Of a DNA stretch of 64,000 bases, positions 58,556-64,000 are shown piece after piece. Location: the NCBI RefSeq assembly GCF_000755285.1, contig NZ_BBMK01000007.1:1-64000 (forward strand), given 5' to 3'. Made by a program: the position numbers and the translations under genes. The notes beneath the pieces are model-generated. The model ran no database searches, was not told the origin of the DNA, and saw nothing but the letters and a program-made list of their open reading frames with translations. The stretch comes from Nonlabens ulvanivorans. GTDB lineage: Bacteria > Bacteroidota > Bacteroidia > Flavobacteriales > Flavobacteriaceae. The number at the start of each line of letters is the position of its first letter. The stretch's first letter is position 1.

Positions 58556-59779
58556 TTATTTACTTGGAATGCTTATAATAAAAATAGAACCTTCATTTTC
58601 CTTACTTTGAAAAGAAATGGTACTACCTAAGTTTTTTAAGTGATTTTGAACAATATTAAGACCAATACCAGTACCTGGATTAAGTAATACGTTTTCAGCT
58701 CTGAAATAACGATCAAATATAAAACGCTGCTCGTGTTCAGGTATCCCTATACCTTGATCTTTAATTTGAATTTCTATAAGATTTACTTTTTCAATAATTT
58801 TTAAATCAACTATCGTTTGTTCACCAGAATACTTTACAGCATTATGGATAAGGTTACTTAATGACAATTCTAATATTTTCTCATCAAACTCTAACGTGAT
58901 ATCGTCTGCATTTTTGGGATAGCTAATACTTTGTCCATCCTTAAGATGCACATTTGCATCATAAATTACCTCATTAAGTACTTTACTTAATGGAAAAGAT
59001 GAAACTTTATAATTAGTCTTACCTGTATCTAAACGCTCAATAGACAAAAAGTCATCGATTATGGTATTGAGATATTTCACCTTACTTTTTATAGTATTAA
59101 GATGTTTAACTCTTTTCTCTTGATGTTCTTCTTTGGTATATTTTGAAGCTAATGTTGCCGATGTTAAAATACCGCTGATGGGTGTTTTAAACTCGTGAGA
59201 GACAAGTGATAAGAATTTAGTTTTCAATTCATTTAACTCTTTTTCTTTTTGCAAGGCTTCATTTGCACTTCTCTCTGCCTCTTTTCTTAATACAACTTCT
59301 TCTTGTAAAGATTCAATTGCTTTATTTAAAGAATCTGTACGTTCTTCAATCTTCTCTTCTAGATGATTATTAAGGTCTTCTATATGTTTTTCTTGAGCTT
59401 TCCGTACTGTAATGTCTGTCACAAGCGCCATCACATAATGATGTTCATGTAAAGAAAAAGGATTTAAACCAGCTTCTACTGGGAACTGAGAACCATCTTT
59501 ACGGATTCCATAGAGTACACGACCTTTTCCCATTTCTCGCTTCTGACTGTGCTTCATAAAACCATTGAAGTGAGAATGATGTTCTTTATGGTATGACGTA
59601 GGGATTAAGGTATGAAGATGCTGTCCTTCTAATTCTTCCTTATCATATCCAAAAATACCTCTGGCTGAGGCATTTGTAGCGACAATAAACTGTTCTGAAT
59701 TTACAACAACAATACCTTCTGACGCACCTTCAAATAAGATACGGAAAGCCTCTTCTACACTCTCTTCAAAAAACTTCAT
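58556..59779 (-). CDS. PAS histidine kinase, FixL-like
   Basis: 407 residues, soluble, no membrane segment. PAS domain about 10-125 with 'IFGYDKEELEGQHLHTLIPTSYHKEHHSHFNGFM' (parts: 'LIPTSYHKEHHSHF', 'GKGRVLYGIRKDG'). Laid over rhizobial FixL, His67 falls on the heme-ligand His and Arg87 on the distal Arg. A coiled linker (about 130-185) leads to HisKA with His195 in 'LVSHEFKTPISGIL', and the ATPase has 'NLIHNAVKYSG', 'DQGIGIPE' and '[12 protein letters not shown]'. It likely phosphorylates the receiver-CRP protein next to it. Heme binding is inference. Confidence 0.9.
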   Translation of the reverse strand: MKFFEESVEEAFRILFEGASEGIVVVNSEQFIVATNASARGIFGYDKEELEGQHLHTLIPTSYHKEHHSHFNGFMKHSQKREMGKGRVLYGIRKDGSQFPVEAGLNPFSLHEHHYVMALVTDITVRKAQEKHIEDLNNHLEEKIEERTDSLNKAIESLQEEVVLRKEAERSANEALQKEKELNELKTKFLSLVSHEFKTPISGILTSATLASKYTKEEHQEKRVKHLNTIKSKVKYLNTIIDDFLSIERLDTGKTNYKVSSFPLSKVLNEVIYDANVHLKDGQSISYPKNADDITLEFDEKILELSLSNLIHNAVKYSGEQTIVDLKIIEKVNLIEIQIKDQGIGIPEHEQRFIFDRYFRAENVLLNPGTGIGLNIVQNHLKNLGSTISFQSKENEGSIFIISIPSK

Positions 59780-59811
59780 ATCTCAAAAATACAATTAAAA
59801 GAACTCTTTTA

Positions 59812-59828
59812 TTTGATAAACTATCAAA
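59812..59828. promoter_or_regulatory. Inverted repeat before the kinase gene
   Basis: TTTGATA-AAC-TATCAAA, perfect 7-base arms. The TGAT/ATCA halves are five rather than four bases apart, so it is a related but not canonical site. It lies 33-49 bp before the kinase start and could give autoregulation. Confidence 0.5.
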
Positions 59829-59896
59829 GCTTTTAAATCACATATAGCTTAGGTTATTTCATCAATAATGTATTTCAGATAATCATCTTATTATGA

Positions 59897-59908
59897 TGAT
59901 ATAAATCA
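59897..59908. promoter_or_regulatory. FixK/FNR-type box before the TerB-DnaJ operon
   Basis: TGAT-ATAA-ATCA, 51 bp before the start codon at 59959 on the plus strand. Confidence 0.75.
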
Positions 59909-59934
59909 TAGTAATCATGTACAACATCGCATAA

Positions 59935-59949
59935 ATTTGATTATCAAAT
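59935..59949. promoter_or_regulatory. Inverted repeat close to the TerB-like start
   Basis: ATTTGAT-T-ATCAAAT, perfect 7-base arms with a one-base centre, nine bp before the start codon. It could be an operator or an RNA hairpin over the ribosome-binding site. Confidence 0.4.
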
Positions 59950-59958
59950 CAACTGATT

Positions 59959-60366
59959 ATGAAACCAAATATAAAAACCACCCAAGCTTTTTATCATAAT
60001 CTGGGTAAGCTTTTTTATGCTATTGCATTTAGTGATAAGAAAGTATCTCCAGAAGAATTCAAAGTATTACAAGAATATGTTGAGAGTTATTGGTTGCCAT
60101 ATGATGACCTTACGGATATTTTCGGAAGTGATGCTGCTCACCTGATAGAGGTAGTATTTGAAGGAGTCCATTTTTTTGATGAAAGTGCAGACGATATGTA
60201 CAATGCTTTCATTACTTATAAAAATGAACAACCGCATTTATATAATGATCAAGTGAGTCGACTTATCCTAGAAACTGCTAGGGCAATTGCATATTCTTTT
60301 GCACAAGTCAATAAATCTGAACTTATCATATTGAATAAATTAGAAATGGAATTAAATAGGCTATAG
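59959..60366 (+). CDS. TerB-like helical protein
   Basis: 135 residues, all-helical, no signal. '[23 protein letters not shown]' resembles the TerB/tellurite-resistance fold (acidic residues at the metal site: 'DKKVSPEEF'). The assignment is by pattern only. First gene of a plus-strand operon with DnaJ, 10 bp before it. Confidence 0.65.
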   Translation: MKPNIKTTQAFYHNLGKLFYAIAFSDKKVSPEEFKVLQEYVESYWLPYDDLTDIFGSDAAHLIEVVFEGVHFFDESADDMYNAFITYKNEQPHLYNDQVSRLILETARAIAYSFAQVNKSELIILNKLEMELNRL

Positions 60367-60376
60367 CATATCTCAA

Positions 60377-61255
60377 ATGAAATTTATCGACTACTATAAA
60401 GTACTGGGCGTAGCAAAAACTGCTAGTGAAAACGATATCAAAAAAGCATATCGTAAAATGGCTCGTAAATATCATCCCGATCTCAATCCTAATGATAAGG
60501 AAGCAGAATCAAAATTTAAAGAATTAAATGAAGCAAACGAGGTTTTGAGCCATCCCGAAAATCGCAAAAAGTATGATCAATACGGTGAGAATTGGGAAAA
60601 TGCTGAGGCCTATGAAAAAGCTAAACAACAACAAAACAACTCACAACAAAGCGCATACACTAGACAACAAGACTATAATCAAGAAGATTTCTCAGATTAC
60701 TTTGAGTCTATGTTTGGCAATGGAAGGCAACAACGTACAACTTACAGAGGTCAAGATTTAAATGCAGAACTGCAACTCAATCTTATGGATATTTACAAAA
60801 CCCATAAGAGAACACTTACCATTAATGGTAAGAATATTAGAATTACTATTCCTGCAGGTGTAACTAATGGGCAAAGTATTAAAATTAAAAACCATGGTGG
60901 CTCAAGTCCTAGTAATGGCCCAAACGGAGACTTAATCATCACCTTTTCAATTATAAATGACACTCCTTTTAAAAGAGAAAAAGGCGACTTATTTATCACA
61001 CAAGAAATACCATTACTTACTGCAATATTAGGAGGATCACAACTTGTAAAAACCTTAGATGGCAAGGTAAAACTCACGATTAAAGAAGGTACTCAAAACG
61101 GAAGTAAAGTAAAACTTAAAGGTAAAGGCTTTCCTATTTATAAAAAAGAAGGCTCTTATGGTGATTTATATGTAACCTATACAGTGATGATTCCTGAATC
61201 ACTCACGCCTAAACAAAAAGAACTATATCAAGAACTTTTAAAATTAGAAGATTAA
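60377..61255 (+). CDS. cbpA: DnaJ-family co-chaperone, CbpA type
   Basis: 292 residues. J-domain 1-70 with the HPD motif in '[10 protein letters not shown]'; a Gln-rich linker (about 78-105); no zinc-finger; C-terminal substrate domains with '[27 protein letters not shown]' (parts) and '[23 protein letters not shown]' (parts). This is the CbpA layout. It stimulates DnaK. Its stop overlaps the cbpM start by one base. Confidence 0.94.
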   Translation: MKFIDYYKVLGVAKTASENDIKKAYRKMARKYHPDLNPNDKEAESKFKELNEANEVLSHPENRKKYDQYGENWENAEAYEKAKQQQNNSQQSAYTRQQDYNQEDFSDYFESMFGNGRQQRTTYRGQDLNAELQLNLMDIYKTHKRTLTINGKNIRITIPAGVTNGQSIKIKNHGGSSPSNGPNGDLIITFSIINDTPFKREKGDLFITQEIPLLTAILGGSQLVKTLDGKVKLTIKEGTQNGSKVKLKGKGFPIYKKEGSYGDLYVTYTVMIPESLTPKQKELYQELLKLED

Positions 61256-61545
61256 TGGAAGATTATATACTCATACCTGCGATAGACTTTTGTATTGGTC
61301 ATCACATTGAACTAGACATGATTCAAGTGCTAGGTGAAGAAGGTTTAATAGATATTATAGAACTTGAAGAAACATATTTCATACCCGAACATCAAATAAA
61401 AAAACTTGAAAAAATAATCGTTTTCCACAAAGATTTAAATATCAATCTAGAAGGTGTAGAAACGATTATAGACTTACTAGAACGTATGGAGTCTATGCAA
61501 CAACATATTATTCAATTAGAAAACAAATTACAAAGATTCTCATAA
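61255..61545 (+). CDS. cbpM: Chaperone modulator CbpM-like
   Basis: 96 residues, MerR-type helix start: 'IDFCIGHHIELDMIQVLGEEGLIDII', then a C-terminal coiled helix ('LLERMESMQQHIIQLENKLQRF'). CbpM binds the J-domain of CbpA and limits it. Overlaps both neighbours by one base (cbpA stop and DinB start). Confidence 0.85.
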   Translation: MEDYILIPAIDFCIGHHIELDMIQVLGEEGLIDIIELEETYFIPEHQIKKLEKIIVFHKDLNINLEGVETIIDLLERMESMQQHIIQLENKLQRFS

Positions 61546-62009
61546 TGGCTACACAAACTGATCATCTTACTTCTCTATGGGCAGAATCGCGCACTAGATT
61601 AGAGCATCAATTAATGGACATAACAACATTTGATCTAAAGAAAAAACTAGCGCCTTCACCTAATAGTTTAGGTTTTTTGTTGCGCCACATTGTTGAAGTT
61701 GAATTATTATTTGCAAAAAATGTTTTTGGCGCAAAAGACACAAAAATAATTGCTAAAACCATCATTGCACAACACGACACCGGTGAATGGACTGATCTAG
61801 AAAAATTGATATTAATGCTTGATAACTCTAGAGATGTATTGATGGATATTATTAAAAAACAAGATGCCACCGACTGGGAAGTAGAAATAACGACAAAAGA
61901 ATTTGGTGTCAAGACTAAAGCACAAGCTCTAGGCCGTATCATCTCACACACAGCCTATCATGCAGGTCAGATAGGTATTATTCTTAAATATGGAACCGTA
62001 TTTAATTAA
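61545..62009 (+). CDS. DinB-like four-helix metalloenzyme
   Basis: 154 residues. DinB/YfiT fold: 'SLWAESRTRLEHQL', 'LGFLLRHIVEVELLFAKNVFG' with the first His, and 'RIISHTAYHAGQIGIILKYG' with His residues that bind a metal. Members include thiol S-transferases; the substrate is not known. It is directly followed by MscS. Confidence 0.88.
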   Translation: MATQTDHLTSLWAESRTRLEHQLMDITTFDLKKKLAPSPNSLGFLLRHIVEVELLFAKNVFGAKDTKIIAKTIIAQHDTGEWTDLEKLILMLDNSRDVLMDIIKKQDATDWEVEITTKEFGVKTKAQALGRIISHTAYHAGQIGIILKYGTVFN

Positions 62010-62933
62010 ATGATGGAACTAATCAATCAATTACAAACATGGATCTCGCAAAATCCTACCACGGCAAGTATCTTTAAATATTTAGTTTGGGTTATCGCTA
62101 TATTAATTGCAGTACAAGTTCTTAGAAGATTATTAAAGAAAAAGTTGCCTGATAGTGTCACTAGATATAAATCTCAAAAAGGTGTTGAAATCATAGGTTA
62201 TATTTTTATCATCTTTTTATCCATTACTTACTTTACTGGTAATATCACAGACTTTACAATTGCTATCGGGCTACTATCTGCTGGTGTAGCCATCACTCTT
62301 CAAGAGCTTTTTTTGAGTATCGCAGGTTCATTATATATATTTTTTGTGAAGGTCTATAAACCTGGTGACCGTATAGAAATTAATGGTATAAAAGGCGATG
62401 TGATAGATATAGACAGTATCTACACTACAATGATGGAAATAGGCGAATGGGTAAGCACAGATAATTATAGTGGCCGTATTGTTAAATTAAGTAATGCCTT
62501 TGTTTTTAAAGGACCCATTTATAATTTTTCTCAAGATTTCCCATTCATTTGGGATGAATTTAATTTACCGATCCATTATAAATCAGATGTGGCTCTCACT
62601 AAAAAAATTGTCATTGACATTGCTCAAAAAGTCTTATCTGACTATGTCAATCTCTCAAAAAGCCACTGGCAAAATGTAGTTTCAAAATACTACATTGAAG
62701 ATGCAATGGTAGAACCTACTATAGCAATCACACTTACTGATAACTGGATACAGCTTAACTTGAGATATATTGTAGACTATAAAAAAAGACGCATTACAAA
62801 ACATGAGTTACAACAGCAAATTCAACTGGCTATACTAGAGACTGATGGACTGGTTTCATTAGCATCTACTACTTTTGAAATAATTAAAATGCCTACCACT
62901 AGCATTCAAGTGACAACACCTACTCAAGATTAA
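62010..62933 (+). CDS. Mechanosensitive ion channel, MscS family
   Basis: 307 residues. Three membrane segments in the first 110 residues, the pore helix 'GLLSAGVAITLQELFLSIAGSLYI' (in parts) and the beta domain 'YKPGDRIEINGIKGDVIDIDSIYTTMMEIG' (in parts). It opens under membrane tension to release solutes on osmotic downshift. Last gene of the stress operon. Confidence 0.92.
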   Translation: MMELINQLQTWISQNPTTASIFKYLVWVIAILIAVQVLRRLLKKKLPDSVTRYKSQKGVEIIGYIFIIFLSITYFTGNITDFTIAIGLLSAGVAITLQELFLSIAGSLYIFFVKVYKPGDRIEINGIKGDVIDIDSIYTTMMEIGEWVSTDNYSGRIVKLSNAFVFKGPIYNFSQDFPFIWDEFNLPIHYKSDVALTKKIVIDIAQKVLSDYVNLSKSHWQNVVSKYYIEDAMVEPTIAITLTDNWIQLNLRYIVDYKKRRITKHELQQQIQLAILETDGLVSLASTTFEIIKMPTTSIQVTTPTQD

Positions 62934-62946
62934 TATATTAAACAAC

Positions 62947-63591
62947 ATGACTTCCACCAATACTTATATAGACCATACACAACTCAAAGCCACATCTACA
63001 TTAGACGATATAGCCATATTATGTAAAGAAGCTATGGAGCACAATCTTTATGCAGTATGCGTTAATGGTTATTATACCGCTTTCGCGAAAGCGCAATTAA
63101 AAAATACCTCAATAAAAATAGCAACCGTTGTGGGATTCCCTCTAGGTGCGGCCAGCACTGAATCTAAAGTCTTTGAAACTAAAGATGCTATAAGTCATGG
63201 TGCTGATGAGATTGACATGGTACTTCAAATAGGAGCCTTAATAAATAATGATCTTGAAACAGTGAAAAAAGATATCCTTGCAGTGCGAGAAGCTTCAAAA
63301 GGAAAAGTACTTAAGGTCATCTTTGAGAACTGTTACCTCACTGATAGTCAAATTAAAAATGCCTGTGAGATATGTCTAGAGGTAAAGGTAGATTTCATTA
63401 AAACATCAACTGGTTTTGGTACTGGTGGAGCGACCATTGAAAACGTTAGATTAATGAAGAACATAGTAGGGAATCAAATTAAAATTAAAGCCTCTGGTGG
63501 CATTAGAGATAAAGAAACTGCTCTAAAATATATAGCGTTGGGCGTTGATAGAATCGGAACTTCATCTGGTATTAAAATAGTAGAAGCATAA
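62947..63591 (+). CDS. deoC: Deoxyribose-phosphate aldolase
   Basis: 214 residues. It splits deoxyribose-5-phosphate to acetaldehyde and glyceraldehyde-3-phosphate. Seen: 'YIDHTQLKATST', 'YAVCVNGYYTAFAKAQL', 'IATVVGFPLGAASTESKVFE', Schiff-base Lys in 'VDFIKTSTGFGTGGAT', and 'KIKASGGIRDKETAL'. A perfect copy of the palindrome (63078) encodes AFAKA in a helix of unchanged length. It is 13 bp past MscS and 18 bp before deoD. Confidence 0.95.
   Translation: MTSTNTYIDHTQLKATSTLDDIAILCKEAMEHNLYAVCVNGYYTAFAKAQLKNTSIKIATVVGFPLGAASTESKVFETKDAISHGADEIDMVLQIGALINNDLETVKKDILAVREASKGKVLKVIFENCYLTDSQIKNACEICLEVKVDFIKTSTGFGTGGATIENVRLMKNIVGNQIKIKASGGIRDKETALKYIALGVDRIGTSSGIKIVEA
63078..63093. repeat. 16-bp palindrome, perfect
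   Basis: Inside deoC, encoding 'TAFAKAQL'. Confidence 0.95.
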
Positions 63592-63609
63592 TTAAATAAA
63601 AATCATATT

Positions 63610-64000
63610 ATGAGTACACATATAGAGGCCAAAAAAGGACAAATTGCAGACACCGTACTACTTCCTGGAGATCCTATGCGAGCAAAATGGATAGCTGAAA
63701 CCTTTCTGGATAACCCAACCTGCTATAATGATGTGCGAGGCATGCTGGGCTATACGGGAAATTATAAAGGTAAGCCTGTCTCTGTGCAAGGAACTGGCAT
63801 GGGAATACCGTCTGCACTTATATATTGTCATGAACTAATTTCAGATTATGGAGTTAAAAATTTAATACGAGTAGGATCTGCAGGTTCTTATCAAAAAGAT
63901 GTAGAGATAAGAGATATTGTGATTGCTATGGCTGCCAGTACAACGTCTGGAATTAATAATTCAAGATTTAAAAATGCCGACTACTCGCCTACTGCAAATT
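63610..64000 (+). CDS. deoD: Purine-nucleoside phosphorylase, N-terminal part (runs off the window)
   Basis: 130 residues to the window edge. '[20 protein letters not shown]', '[26 protein letters not shown]' (in parts) and '[14 protein letters not shown]' are DeoD signatures. It cleaves purine nucleosides to base and (deoxy)ribose-1-phosphate, upstream of DeoC in nucleoside salvage. Confidence 0.95.
   Translation, partial: MSTHIEAKKGQIADTVLLPGDPMRAKWIAETFLDNPTCYNDVRGMLGYTGNYKGKPVSVQGTGMGIPSALIYCHELISDYGVKNLIRVGSAGSYQKDVEIRDIVIAMAASTTSGINNSRFKNADYSPTAN

Noticed and set aside
1..64000. CRISPR array, insertion sequence, integron or prophage
   Set aside because: No regularly spaced direct repeats, transposase, integrase or phage structural gene was found; the iterated palindrome has kilobase, not 30-40 bp, spacing.

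Overview
The window looks like chromosomal DNA of a marine flavobacterium (Bacteroidota, Flavobacteriaceae; Nonlabens/Dokdonia-like lifestyle is my guess, not shown). Evidence: AT-rich sequence, two SusC/SusD pairs, a hybrid two-component system, a type IX secretion sorting domain, TAnnTTTG-type promoter signals and alginate lyases. I see no transposase, phage gene, CRISPR array or rRNA. One tRNA gene (Ser-UGA) is present.

Layout. (1) 0.05-15.4 kb, minus strand: a polysaccharide utilisation locus (PUL) for a uronic-acid polysaccharide: beta-helix lipoprotein, hybrid two-component regulator, SusC, SusD, GH88 unsaturated glucuronyl hydrolase, GH2 enzyme and an EamA exporter/importer. (2) 15.7-23.5 kb, plus strand: an eight-gene uronate operon (UxuB-type dehydrogenase, UxuA, KduI, KduD, DUF4861 lipoprotein, TRAP transporter DctPQM), followed by a SUKH protein and UxaC. 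(3) 25.6-40.3 kb, minus strand: an alginate PUL (SusC, SusD, two-domain PL6, TIG surface lipoprotein, lamin-tail T9SS protein, jelly-roll lyase candidate, PL7) with GntR regulator, KDPG aldolase and KDG kinase. Glucuronate, unsaturated uronates and alginate products all meet at 2-keto-3-deoxygluconate, which KdgK and Eda split to pyruvate and glyceraldehyde-3-phosphate. Operators of UxuR type (TTGGT-N2-ACCAA) lie before the GntR gene, before the uronate operon and, slightly degenerate, before the EamA gene. (4) 40.5-52.9 kb: mixed housekeeping and stress genes, including an SbtA-type bicarbonate transporter divergent from a LysR regulator, a TonB receptor with a DUF4249 lipoprotein, redox enzymes and tRNA-Ser. 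(5) 53.0-62.9 kb: five tandem universal stress proteins, a fused receiver-CRP/FNR regulator, a FixL-like PAS histidine kinase and a divergent TerB/DnaJ/CbpM/DinB/MscS operon. Five FNR/FixK-type boxes (TGAT-N4-ATCA) each sit 50-55 bp before a start codon here, so this looks like one self-contained oxygen/redox stress regulon. (6) 62.9 kb to end: deoC and the start of deoD.

Two window-wide signals stand out. A 16-bp palindrome (CGCTTTCGCGAAAGCG) occurs perfectly nine times and with one mismatch three more times, in genes (three reading frames) and between genes. Second, there are 13 G/C runs of exactly seven, and about sixteen genes are frame-broken; alignment-free reading of the joined frames suggests G/C runs over-called by 1-3 bases and A/T runs under-called by one, so many broken genes are probably intact in the organism. 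All broken genes are given here as whole genes with the break positions.
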